Assembly (NCBI GenBank): GCA_963761115.1
Contig: CAVXFS010000005.1
Location: forward strand, 248,001-312,000
Direction of reading: 5' to 3'
Source: CAVXFS01 sp963761115
Lineage (GTDB): Bacteria > Pseudomonadota > Gammaproteobacteria > Burkholderiales > Gallionellaceae
Length of the DNA: 64,000 nt
The notes under the pieces are model-generated. The model saw only the letters and a list, made by a program, of their open reading frames with translations, searched no databases and was not told the DNA's origin. Shown in pieces: positions 1-8,892 of the stretch. A program made the position numbers and the translations under genes. Every line of letters begins with the position of its first letter. The stretch's first letter is position 1.

Positions 1-220
1 GTTGGCCGCGACGCTGCGCGATGGCGTGCTGTATTTCCAGGCAACGGCACCGCAGGAAAAGGAGAGCGATCTGGATACCATTCGCGTTTTTTCCGAAGCG
101 GAAATGTTCAAGCATCCTGAAACCAGGCCCCATTCCGAATCTGCTGACACAGCCCTGGCCAACGCAATTCAGGCGGCTGCCGATCAACGCGGCGTATCTC
201 TGACACCGATTACGCAGTAA
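1..220 (+). CDS. C-terminal end of an unrecognised protein (partial)
   Basis: An open frame runs from the left window edge to a TAA at 218-220, giving about 72 residues. The first triplet in frame is TTG at 2-4, but the gene probably begins outside the window. The fragment is hydrophilic, has a short acidic stretch (EKESDLDTIRVF), and shows no catalytic motif or membrane segment. It lies 256 bp upstream of relA on the same strand. I do not recognise the family and assign no function. That it is a real gene rests only on frame length and protein-like composition. Confidence 0.4.
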   Translation, partial: LAATLRDGVLYFQATAPQEKESDLDTIRVFSEAEMFKHPETRPHSESADTALANAIQAAADQRGVSLTPITQ

Positions 221-476
221 ACCCGACTGACTAAAACAGCATGTGCTGAACGCATGGAAGCGCATGGCTCGTGCTTGATGCTGTTTGCAAGCGCGTCACA
301 TCCTGAGACTCTGGTGTGGTGCAGGGGGAAGTCCGGAATGAACATGGTTTATACCTGTAAAGCGCCCCGATCTTTCCGGTTTCCACTGCATCCTCTATCC
401 TGACCATGACACCGTTCAGGTGCCCAAAATAATTTCCAGATTTGCTTGAGAATGTTTGCGGCGTTATTAAGGACAC

Positions 477-2706
477 ATGGTATCTGTACAGCACAAATTA
501 ATTTCCCTGACAGACAAGGATTGCCTGGACTGCTCTTCCTGGCTGTCCGCCCTGAAAGAAGCATTTCCTGCAGCGGAACTTGAAACGCTGCGCCAGGCTT
601 GTGAACTTGCCCAACCTCTGTATGCCGGTCGATTCGAGTTGACCGGCGTGCCGCTGATGCAGCATGCGCTGGGGGCTTCGTCGATATTGATCGGCATGGC
701 CATGGATGCCGAAACGATCGCTGCTGCGGTGTTGCATGCGGTGCCGGAATTCATGGATGACTGGGCGAACAACCTGGAAGAGTTGTTCGGCGCCAACGTC
801 AGCAACCTGGTCGAAGGAGTTTCGCGCATGGAGCAGATCCAGCAATTCGGCGAGACCGGCAGCCCGCAAGGGCAGGGCAAGAAGCGCGGAGGCCATGCGC
901 AGCAGATCGAGGGCTTGAGAAAGATGCTGCTGGCGATGGCAGAAGACATCCGCGTGGTGTTCATCAAGCTGGCCGACCGCGTGCAGACTTTGCGCAGCCT
1001 GTCTGGTGCAAGCACGGAACAGCAGCAGTCGATCGCGCACGAGACCGCCAGCATCTTTGCACCGCTGGCGAACCGCCTCGGCGTATGGCAGATCAAATGG
1101 GAATTGGAAGATCTCTCCTTGCGTTACCTCGAGCCGGAGCTTTACAAGAAAGTCGCCGGCCTGCTGGACGAACGAAGGGTCGACCGTGAGCGATACATCA
1201 CGGATATCGTGTCACAATTGAGCCACGTGCTGGATAAGGCCGGCATCAAGGCTGAAGTGAGCGGCCGGCCCAAACACATCTACAGCATCATCAACAAGAT
1301 GAAGCGCAAGCAGATGGATTTCGGCGAACTCTACGATGTCCGAGCCTTGCGCATCCTGGTCGACGACATCAGCGAATGCTATGCCGCACTGGGCATGGTG
1401 CACGAATTGTGGCTGCCGATACAGAGCGAATACGACGATTACATCGCCCACCCCAAGAGCAACAATTACCAATCGCTGCATACCGCGGTGATCGGCCCGC
1501 GCGGCCTGCCGCTCGAGGTGCAGATACGCACCCATGAAATGCATCGGCATTCGGAACTCGGCGTCGCCGCACACTGGCGCTACAAGGAAGGCGGAAAGGC
1601 GGACAGCGGGCTGGAGAGAAAGATCGCCTGGTTGCGGCAGGTGCTGGAATGGAAGGACGAGGTCGCCGACGAGGGCGACCTGCTGGAGCAATTCAAGGAC
1701 GAGCCAGTTCGATGACCGGGTATACGTGCTCACGCCGCAGGGCAAGGTGGTCGATCTGCCCAGGAATGCGACCCCGATGGATTTCGCCTATGCCCTGCAC
1801 ACCGATCTGGGACATCGCACGCGCGGCGCCAAGGTGGACGGCAGCATCGTGCCGCTCAATTACAAGCTGCAGAACGGACAACGCGTGGAGATACTCACCG
1901 CCAAGCAAGGCGGGCCCAGCCGCGACTGGATCAACCCGGCACTCGGCTATCTGCAAAGTCCGCGCGCCCGCGCCAAGGTGCGCAACTGGTTCAGGCAACA
2001 GAATTTCGACGAAAGTGTCGCGCAGGGACGGACGCAGCTGGATCGCGAACTGCACCGGCTCGGCGTGACTTCGGTCAACCAGGAAACCATCGCCCAGAAA
2101 CTGCATTTCAATAAACAGGAAGATTTTCTGGCAGCCCTCGGACGTGGCGAGATCACGCAACAACGTATCGCCCATGCAGTCAGCGACCTGATGCCGGCAA
2201 AAGCAGATGTGCAGGCAAGGCAACCCGTCGCGGCAGCGCCAGGTGCTCGCTCCCAGGCGACCGATATCCTGGTCGAGGGTGTGGGGAACCTGATGACGCG
2301 GATGGCGAAATGCTGCAAGCCCGTGCCGCCTGACGAGATCGTCGGATATGTCACGCGCGACCGGGGCATCACCATCCACCGGAAAAGTTGTCCATTCATG
2401 CTGCGCACGACCGAGTCCAGGCTGGATCGTCTGCTCGGCGCACAGTGGGGCGGTGGTCAGGGTGGGGCTGGGACTTTTTTCGTTGACGTTGAAGTGGTGG
2501 CAAATGACAGGCAAGGTCTGCTGCGCGACATCGGCGACCTGTTCGCCAGCGAACGGGTCAATGTTTCCAGGGTGGAAAGCCAGAGCCAGGACAACCGCGC
2601 CAGGATGCGTTTTACCCTGGAGATAACGGATGGGGGCCAGCTGAAAAATCTGCTCGCGCAGGTTAGCCAGGTTCCCAGTGTCATTGGTGTGCGGCGGCAA
2701 ACTTGA
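477..2706 (+). pseudogene. relA: RelA (p)ppGpp synthetase, split by a one-base frameshift
   Basis: RelA/SpoT-family enzyme making (p)ppGpp from ATP and GDP/GTP during amino-acid starvation. The first frame (477-1715, 412 aa) carries a degenerate HD hydrolase domain (about 45-200; LHAV where active enzymes have an HD pair) and the synthetase domain. That domain has the RelA-type ExDD signature, EYDD at about residue 318, rather than the RxKD of SpoT. The frame stops at TGA 1713-1715. The TGS domain (FDDRVYVLTPQGK), helical region and ACT domain continue one frame over to 2706. One extra C at 1704/1705 explains the break; without it the protein would be about 742 aa, the normal RelA length. ATG 477 follows AAGGA at good spacing. 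If the break is real, the product lacks the ribosome-binding regulatory half. A base-calling error is the alternative. Confidence 0.9.
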
Positions 2707-2720
2707 TTCAACCACCCCAA

Positions 2721-2749
2721 TAAAAAACGGGCGCCTTGCAGCGCCCGTT
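2721..2749 (-). terminator. Rho-independent terminator of the porin gene
   Basis: Arms 2726-2734 and 2741-2749 form a 9-bp GC-rich stem (AACGGGCGC with GCGCCCGTT) and a 6-base loop. On the minus strand the stem is followed by a T run (2722-2727). It lies 42 bp past the porin stop and 15 bp past the relA stop, so it may also serve relA as a weaker convergent terminator. Confidence 0.85.
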
Positions 2750-2790
2750 GAACAGAAGGTCTGGGGAGACCCCTTAGGAGTTGCAACAGC

Positions 2791-3888
2791 TTAGAAGTTG
2801 GTTTTCATGCCCAAGGCAAAGGCAGAAGGATCTTTCCCAAGAGCTACGACACCGAAACCGCCGGCAGTAGAACCGGAACCGGTAATGTTGAAGGCAGCGG
2901 CGCTATCATTGCTGATCTTGGTGTATTGAGCATACAACGAAGTGTTCTTGCTCAGCTTATGGTCAAAGCCGACCGAAACCTGACTGGCGCCGGTGTTGGC
3001 AACGCTGTTTGAATCGCCTGCCTTGCCATAAGCCAGCTTGATATCGTTGCTGCCCAGGTCATAGACACCGGCCAGGTAATAGTCATGACGGTCGAGAGTA
3101 TTGCCAAGTACGGTTCCGGAGCTGTCTACCGCCTCGTAGACGGCATTCAGTGTCAAGGCATCCAGCTTATAGCTGCCACCGATTTTCCATGCGTTAAACT
3201 TGTCATCTACCGGTGCCGCCGTTTTGGCAAGAGTTCCGGTGCCGGTAGAACCATAGGTAATGGTTTGGTAGGCGATCGTCGCATATAACGGGCCGTCGCC
3301 ATACATGCCGGCTAGCGACCATGCAGAACCCTTGGTGTCGCTAGGCAGAGTGGTAGTTTCCGCACCGGCAACATAAGCTGCCGCTACGGAAAATCCGCTC
3401 ATCTTTGGGCTCATATAAGCGAGCACGTTGCCTGCGCGCATATCATGCGTACCGCCGCTGCCGGCGCCGCCGCCCAATAAGCTGCGGTTGTCCGGAAGCT
3501 GATCGCCGAATACGTCAAGACCGCGCGTTGCGATCTTGTACGGGGTGTCATGTTGTCCCAGCAGCAAGGTACCCCAGCTGTCGCCTTTCAGGCCGGCAAA
3601 GCTGTTACGGCTGGCAAAGGTGGTGTGGGTGCTTTTGCCCGTTCCTGCGCCATCGATGTCGATCTGCTGTTCGATCTGCCAGATGGCGGAGAGACCGTCA
3701 CCCAGATCTTCAGAACCTTTAAAGCCAATCTTCGTTACCTGGCTGGATACCTGGTTGGTGCTGATAGTGCCATCATCCGTTACCGCGAAAGCCATATCGG
3801 CCTTGCCGTATATAGTAGTTTCTGCATAAGCCATCGGGGCAGCCAGCGCCGCGGCCACGGCCATTACAATAATCTTCTTTTGCATCAT
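2791..3888 (-). CDS. Outer-membrane porin, Gram-negative trimeric type (Porin_4)
   Basis: A 365-residue general-diffusion porin, a 16-strand beta-barrel of the betaproteobacterial OmpC-like family. It has a Sec signal peptide (KKIIVMAVAAALAAPMAYA, mature protein from ETTIYGK), the usual opening strand TTIYGKADMAF, alternating Gly/aromatic beta-strands, a loop-3-like segment, and a C-terminal Phe (MKTNF) needed for BAM recognition. The start is the first ATG of an ATG-ATG pair at 3888, preceded by AGGAG; an in-frame TTG one codon upstream is less likely. It is monocistronic, with its own terminator at 2721-2749. Substrate specificity cannot be read from sequence. Confidence 0.93.
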   Translation of the reverse strand: MMQKKIIVMAVAAALAAPMAYAETTIYGKADMAFAVTDDGTISTNQVSSQVTKIGFKGSEDLGDGLSAIWQIEQQIDIDGAGTGKSTHTTFASRNSFAGLKGDSWGTLLLGQHDTPYKIATRGLDVFGDQLPDNRSLLGGGAGSGGTHDMRAGNVLAYMSPKMSGFSVAAAYVAGAETTTLPSDTKGSAWSLAGMYGDGPLYATIAYQTITYGSTGTGTLAKTAAPVDDKFNAWKIGGSYKLDALTLNAVYEAVDSSGTVLGNTLDRHDYYLAGVYDLGSNDIKLAYGKAGDSNSVANTGASQVSVGFDHKLSKNTSLYAQYTKISNDSAAAFNITGSGSTAGGFGVVALGKDPSAFALGMKTNF

Positions 3889-3938
3889 CAACTCTCCTGA
3901 TAATAATGAATTCGAAAGCCGCCCTATGCGACGCAGGC

Positions 3939-3944
3939 AGTATA
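3939..3944 (-). promoter_or_regulatory. Possible -10 box of the porin promoter
   Basis: TATACT lies about 50 bp upstream of the porin start in AT-richer sequence. I see no good -35 match at 17 bp spacing, so this is a weak suggestion. Confidence 0.3.
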
Positions 3945-3992
3945 GGTGGCGATTGTTACGGTTCAGTTACAGCCGGAGAGGTGTTGCAAATA

Positions 3993-4018
3993 AATCACGG
4001 GGCATGAGCCCCGTGATT
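3993..4018 (-). terminator. Terminator downstream of the D-Ala-D-Ala endopeptidase gene
   Basis: A perfect stem (ATCACGGGGC at 3994-4003, GCCCCGTGAT at 4008-4017) with a 4-base loop. On the minus strand it is followed by a T-rich stretch (ATTTATTTG). It lies 32 bp past the stop at 4050. Confidence 0.75.
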
Positions 4019-4049
4019 ATTGTGTGGACATTGTTTGCAGCAGGAGTAG

Positions 4050-4922
4050 TTACATGTTGTAACGTTCCATCCATTTCTTGACCCGGTTGGCATCGCCGAC
4101 GCGTGTGCTCTTGCCCCAGGAATCAAGCAACACGATCACCACCGGACGCTGGTTGATGTTGGCTTCCATCACCAGGCAGCGCCCTGCCTCGCTGATGTAA
4201 CCGGTTTTGCTCAGTCCGATGTCCCAGGATGCGTTCTTCACCAGTGGATTGGTGTTGTGGAATTCCAGTGGTCGATAGCCTGCCGGCTCAACCTGGTGGG
4301 AAGTTGAAGTGGTGAATTCGCGGATTTTGTCATATTGCTGTGCGGCCAGCACCATCTTGACCAGATCCTGCGCGGTGGAAACATTGCCGCTGTTCAGTCC
4401 GGTCGGGTCGAGAAAATGCGTATTGGTCATGCCCAGTTCCCGGGCTTTTCTGTTCATCGCGGATATTGCAGCCTGGTAGCCGCCGGGGTAGGTGCGTGCC
4501 AATGCAGCAGCGGCACGGTTCTCCGATGCCATCAGCGCCAGTTTGAGCAACTCTCCGCGCGGCAGCTTCATGCCAAAGCGCATGCGCGAATGGGTTCCCT
4601 TGAGCGTGTCGGAATCATCTTCGCTGATGCGGATATCTTCATCCATCGGCAACTTCGCGTCCAGCACGACCATGGCGGTCATCAACTTGCTGATGGAGGC
4701 GATGGGCGTGACGCTGTCCTCGTTCTTGGAATAGAGCGGACGATGATCATTGACGTCATAGATCAGCGCAATGGAGGAGCGCAGTTTCGGGGAAACGGTT
4801 TTTTTTATGATGTCGCTGGTAACTGCATCATCCTGAGCAGGTGATTTTGCTGGTCGTGCATAGACGGACTGGGTTGCTAAAACCAGGCAGATTATCGGCA
4901 GCAGCAAGATTTTACTTTTCAT
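4050..4922 (-). CDS. pbpG: D-alanyl-D-alanine endopeptidase (PBP7 family)
   Basis: Periplasmic low-molecular-mass penicillin-binding protein, peptidase family S11, which cleaves D-Ala-mDAP crosslinks in peptidoglycan. The 290 residues start with a signal peptide (MKSKILLLPIICLVLATQSVYA). All three active-site motifs are present: SxxK as S76-I-S-K79, SxN as S133-E-N135, and KTG at 239-241. It lacks the extra C-terminal domain and amphipathic anchor of PBP5-type carboxypeptidases, and its length fits PbpG. It is a single gene between two minus-strand units with its own terminator at 3993-4018. Confidence 0.9.
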   Translation of the reverse strand: MKSKILLLPIICLVLATQSVYARPAKSPAQDDAVTSDIIKKTVSPKLRSSIALIYDVNDHRPLYSKNEDSVTPIASISKLMTAMVVLDAKLPMDEDIRISEDDSDTLKGTHSRMRFGMKLPRGELLKLALMASENRAAAALARTYPGGYQAAISAMNRKARELGMTNTHFLDPTGLNSGNVSTAQDLVKMVLAAQQYDKIREFTTSTSHQVEPAGYRPLEFHNTNPLVKNASWDIGLSKTGYISEAGRCLVMEANINQRPVVIVLLDSWGKSTRVGDANRVKKWMERYNM

Positions 4923-5149
4923 CGTTTACCCTTTTATGAAACCTGTTTTTCCGCAAGGATACCGTAAAACGTGAATAAATCAAGGGAAAACAATTGAATG
5001 CCGGGTTTTCCCCGGAAACGGGCTAAAGTTGCGAATTTTAATGTGAGCACCACGACAGGTTAAACATAAGGCCAGTTTTCATTCACGCGTAACTGAATTT
5101 CGCTTCGATGAAACTGCGCTTTCCCGGAGGATCGGTGGTCACTGTCCTG

Positions 5150-6937
5150 CTACTGCTGGAGCGGCTTTTCCTGCCTCTGCAACGCCCACATCTGCGCATA
5201 CGGACCTTCTTGCGCCAGCAATTCATGGTGCATGCCACGCTCGACGATACGCCCCTTGTCCATCACCAATATCTGGTCGGCATCAATGACCGTGGACAAG
5301 CGGTGCGCAATGACCAGGGTGGTGCGGTTGCGGGCGATGCTGCGCAATTCATCCTGGATCGCTTTTTCCGATTTGGAGTCCAGTGCAGAAGTCGCCTCGT
5401 CGAAAATCAGTATCGCGGGATTCTTGAGTATCGCGCGCGCGATTGCGACGCGCTGTTTTTCGCCGCCGGACAGTTTCAGCCCGCGTTCGCCCACCATGCT
5501 GTCATAGCCATGCGGCAGCGATTCGATGAAGGTGTGGATATGCGCAGAGCGCGCCGCCTGCAGCACGTCCTCGCGCGTGGCGCCGACGCGGCCATAAGCG
5601 ATGTTGTAATAGATGGTGTCGTTGAACAGCACGGTGTCCTGCGGCACGATGCCGATGGTGGCGCGCAGGCTGGCCTGGGTCACGGCGCGGATATCCTGGT
5701 CATCGATCAGGATGCGCCCTTCGCTGACATCGTAGAAGCGGAACAACAGCCGCGACAGCGTCGATTTTCCCGCGCCGCTGGCCCCGACCACGGCAACAGT
5801 ATGGCCTGGCGGGATCACGAAACTGACATCGGACAATATGCGCCGCTCCGGGTCATAGAAGAATCCGACCTGCTCGAAACGCACCTCGGGATTATTGATC
5901 GCAAGGGCTACTGCGTCTGGTGCATCCTCGATCTCGCGGTGTTCGTCGAGCAGGCGGAACATGCGCTCCATGTCGGCCAGGGAGTGGCGTATCTCGCGAT
6001 AGACGAAACCGAGAAAGTTCAGCGGCATGGAAAGTTGCAGCATGAACACGTTGACCAGCACCAGATCGCCAATCGTCATGCTGCCGTTGGCCACGCCATT
6101 TGCCGCCAGCAGCATCAGCGCGGTAATGCCGATGGCAATGATCGTGCTCTGTCCGGCATTCAGCGCGGACAGCGAAGTCTGGTTCTGCACTGCTGCGACT
6201 TCCCATTTGGACATCTGCTCGTCGTAACGCTGTGCTTCGTAGTTTTCATTGCCGAAGTACTTCACCGTCTCGTAGTTGAGCAGGCTATCGATGGCGCGCG
6301 TATTGGCTCTGGAGTCCATGTCGTTCATGGTGCGGCGAAACGACATGCGCCACTCGGTGATTGCCAGGGTGTACGCGATATACACCACCAGGGTGCCAAA
6401 AGTGATGATTGCGAACCACGGGCTGTACTTGCTGAACAGGATGCCGGCGACCAGCACGATCTCGAACAGTGTCGGCAGGATGTTGAACAGCATGAAGTTG
6501 AGCAGGAAGCTGATGCCCTTGGTGCCGCGCTCGATGTCGCGCGATACGCCGCCGGTCTGCCGGTCCAGGTGGAAGCGCAGGCTCAGCCCGTGCAGGTGGG
6601 AGAACACCTGCAGAGCCGCGCGCCGGATCGCGCGCTGCGTGACCTTGGCGAACACCGCATCGCGCAGTTCGCCGAACAGGGTGCTTAACAGTCGCAGCAG
6701 GCCGTAGCCGACCACCAGTAACACCGGCACTGCCAGCAGCGCCTTGGGCCTGCCCATTGCATCGACGATCTGCTTGAGCACCAACGGCACCGCCACGTTG
6801 GCGAGTTTGGCCAGCATCAGCAATGAAAGCGCCAACGCCACCCGTCCCTTGAACTCTGCCAGATAGGGCAGCAGGGTGCGGATGGTGCGCCAGTCACCAC
6901 GTGACGGGGATGCGGAAGAGGAGGAATGATGGCGCAT
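5150..6937 (-). CDS. Atm1/HMT1-type ABC exporter, fused membrane and ATPase domains
   Basis: A 595-residue half-transporter that would work as a homodimer in the inner membrane. Residues about 25-320 hold six membrane helices. The nucleotide-binding domain follows, with Walker A GASGAGKS (about 383-391), signature LSGGEKQ (about 486), Walker B ILIFDEATSALD (about 507-515) and a switch His (IAHRLST). The N-terminal sequence (LPYLAEFKGRVALAL, then VPLVLKQIVDAM) and the NYETVKYFGNE motif are characteristic of the Atm1/ABCB7 group. Relatives export glutathione-linked sulfur or metal species; the substrate here is inference. It sits 29 bp downstream of clsB and could be co-transcribed with nadA-ybhP-clsB. 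Confidence 0.85.
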   Translation of the reverse strand: MRHHSSSSASPSRGDWRTIRTLLPYLAEFKGRVALALSLLMLAKLANVAVPLVLKQIVDAMGRPKALLAVPVLLVVGYGLLRLLSTLFGELRDAVFAKVTQRAIRRAALQVFSHLHGLSLRFHLDRQTGGVSRDIERGTKGISFLLNFMLFNILPTLFEIVLVAGILFSKYSPWFAIITFGTLVVYIAYTLAITEWRMSFRRTMNDMDSRANTRAIDSLLNYETVKYFGNENYEAQRYDEQMSKWEVAAVQNQTSLSALNAGQSTIIAIGITALMLLAANGVANGSMTIGDLVLVNVFMLQLSMPLNFLGFVYREIRHSLADMERMFRLLDEHREIEDAPDAVALAINNPEVRFEQVGFFYDPERRILSDVSFVIPPGHTVAVVGASGAGKSTLSRLLFRFYDVSEGRILIDDQDIRAVTQASLRATIGIVPQDTVLFNDTIYYNIAYGRVGATREDVLQAARSAHIHTFIESLPHGYDSMVGERGLKLSGGEKQRVAIARAILKNPAILIFDEATSALDSKSEKAIQDELRSIARNRTTLVIAHRLSTVIDADQILVMDKGRIVERGMHHELLAQEGPYAQMWALQRQEKPLQQ

Positions 6938-6966
6938 GATGAACTCGTAATGATCAGGTTGCGATA

Positions 6967-8136
6967 CTAGACATCGTCATGACCGCGCGTATTGCCGATC
7001 ACGCTGGTCAGCACATGCATGAAGGCATAGCTTGCCCGCGTCACCAGGCGCATCCAGGCACTGCGCTTGCTCCAGGTGGAATGCTCGACCAGATGGGCGC
7101 CCTGTTCGATCTCATGCAGCAGACTCGCGCGCAGTGTGCGGGAAAATTCATCGTCCCGTACCACCAGGTTGGCTTCACGCGCCAGCCACAGGCTGAATGG
7201 CTCGATGTTGGACGAGCCCACGGTCGCCCAATGCAAATCCACCACTGCCACCTTGGCGTGCAGATAGCTGGCATGGTACTCGTAGATCTCCATGCCGCCG
7301 CGCAGCAGGCCATCATAGAGCGCCAGCGTGGCAAAGTGCTGCAAGCGGTATTCCGCCTTGCCCTGCAGCAGCAGCACCACTTTTACCCCGCGTTGCGCCG
7401 CCAGTTGCAAGGCATTGCGCAGGCGCTTGCCGGGCAGGAAATAGGCGTTGGCGATGATGATCTCCTGTCGCGCGCTGTTGATAGCCTTGATGTAGGCTTG
7501 TTCGATGTCGCGCCGGTGGCGCAGGTTGTCGCGAAACAGGAAGGTGACCTTCTGGTCGGGCGCCTGCGGCAAATTGGGCGGCAGCCTGATGCGTTCGTGC
7601 TGGCGCCGGAAATTCGTCCATGATACCAGCGACCAAAGGCGCCGCATGGCGGCATACATGCGTTGCGCGGTTTCGCCCTGTACCTCCACGGCATAATCCA
7701 GGCGCGGTGCAAGGATGTCCTTGCCGGGGATGTCGTCAACGATATTGATGCCGCCGATGAAGGCGATAGTTTCATCCATGCAGGCGAGTTTGCGGTGCAT
7801 GCGGCGCAGGCGCTGGCGGCGAAATGTGAGCCAGGAGATCTGCGGGCGGAATTTCAGCACTTCCACCCCCGGCAGGCGCAATTCATCCAGCCAGGATTGC
7901 GGAAACGTCGAGCTGCCATAACCGTCCAGCATCAAATGCACCTTTACGCCGCGCCTGGCGGCGCGCTGCAAGGCATTCGAGACCAGGGCCCCGGTGGCAT
8001 CGGCGGCGTAGATATAGGTTTCCAGGTAGACCGAACGTGTTGCTGCATCGATCGCCGCGATCAGGCGCGGGAAAAATTCCTCGCCATTGCGCAACAGGGT
8101 GAGCGTATGGTCATCGACAATGTGGACGCTGGTCAT
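6967..8136 (-). CDS. clsB: Cardiolipin synthase B-like phospholipase D protein
   Basis: A 389-residue PLD-superfamily enzyme. Two HKD motifs are visible: HRKLACMDETIAFIGG near residue 113 and HAKVAVVDLHWATVGSSN near residue 293. In E. coli, ClsB (YbhO) makes cardiolipin from phosphatidylglycerol and phosphatidylethanolamine. ATG 8136 overlaps the TGA of the upstream EEP gene (ATGA), which decides this start over a longer frame opening at 8187. The ybhP-clsB pairing matches the E. coli ybhP-clsB-ybhN operon and supports the assignment; no ybhN homologue follows here. Confidence 0.88.
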   Translation of the reverse strand: MTSVHIVDDHTLTLLRNGEEFFPRLIAAIDAATRSVYLETYIYAADATGALVSNALQRAARRGVKVHLMLDGYGSSTFPQSWLDELRLPGVEVLKFRPQISWLTFRRQRLRRMHRKLACMDETIAFIGGINIVDDIPGKDILAPRLDYAVEVQGETAQRMYAAMRRLWSLVSWTNFRRQHERIRLPPNLPQAPDQKVTFLFRDNLRHRRDIEQAYIKAINSARQEIIIANAYFLPGKRLRNALQLAAQRGVKVVLLLQGKAEYRLQHFATLALYDGLLRGGMEIYEYHASYLHAKVAVVDLHWATVGSSNIEPFSLWLAREANLVVRDDEFSRTLRASLLHEIEQGAHLVEHSTWSKRSAWMRLVTRASYAFMHVLTSVIGNTRGHDDV

Positions 8137-8873
8137 GGCAGCATCAGCGTCGCAGACAATGCTGCGTGATCGGAGATCTTTCTCCATGCATGCACCTCGC
8201 TGTGGTGGATGTCGAGCCCGCGCACATAGATGCGATCCATGCGCAGCAAAGGTATGCCTGCCGGATAGCTGCGCGCCAGCCCGCCTCCGCTGGCCGTGAA
8301 CACTTCATGCAATTGCAGTTCGTGCTCCAGCAGGTGACTGGCGTGGTTGTTCCAGTCGTTGAAATCGCCTGCGAGGATCAGTGGCCCACGCTCCGGTACC
8401 ATGCGATTGATGCGCTCGATCAGCGCACCGAACTGGCGTCCGCGCCAGTGCTTGAACAGGCCGAGGTGCACGCACAGGCAATGCAGGATCGGCTCGCGTT
8501 CAGGCAGGGTCAGCTCGCAGTGCAGCACGCCGCGACTTTCGAAGCCGTGCGCGGAGATGTTCTGGTTGTCCCAGCGCAGGATCGGGTAGCGGCTGATGAT
8601 GGCGTTGCCGTGGTGGCCTTCGTCATACACCTTGTTCTTGCCGTAGATGCTGTGCGGCCAGATTTCCTGCGCCAGGAATTCATGCTGTGGCTGTTCGGAG
8701 TGGAAGCCATGCAACAGTCGATGCCGGTTGTGTTCGCCGCGCACCTCCTGCAGGAATACGATATCGGCGTTCAGTTCGCGCAGGCGGTCGCGCAACTCGG
8801 GCAGGATTACGCGTCGATTGAACTGGGAATATCCCTTGTGGATGTTGTAGGTGGCGATTTTCAGCGTGGTCAC
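8133..8873 (-). CDS. Endonuclease/exonuclease/phosphatase-family protein (YbhP-like)
   Basis: A 246-residue member of the EEP (DNase I-like) superfamily. It shows the ordered metal-site motifs IATYNIHKG at the N-terminus, FLQEVRG, AGDFNDWN and the C-terminal SDHAALSA. The start is GTG 8873, preceded by GGAGACAGGA. The longer frame to 9020 would run deep into nadA and its extra residues are not protein-like. It sits between nadA (19-bp gap) and clsB (ATGA overlap). The E. coli counterpart YbhP also precedes clsB; a role on phospholipid or phosphodiester substrates is inference, and the true substrate is unknown. Confidence 0.85.
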   Translation of the reverse strand: MTTLKIATYNIHKGYSQFNRRVILPELRDRLRELNADIVFLQEVRGEHNRHRLLHGFHSEQPQHEFLAQEIWPHSIYGKNKVYDEGHHGNAIISRYPILRWDNQNISAHGFESRGVLHCELTLPEREPILHCLCVHLGLFKHWRGRQFGALIERINRMVPERGPLILAGDFNDWNNHASHLLEHELQLHEVFTASGGGLARSYPAGIPLLRMDRIYVRGLDIHHSEVHAWRKISDHAALSATLMLP

Positions 8874-8892
8874 AACGAAATTCCTGTCTCCA

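Noticed and set aside
5108..6688. 526-aa open frame on the plus strand
   Set aside because: Antisense to the Atm1-like ABC exporter, whose Walker and signature motifs are intact.
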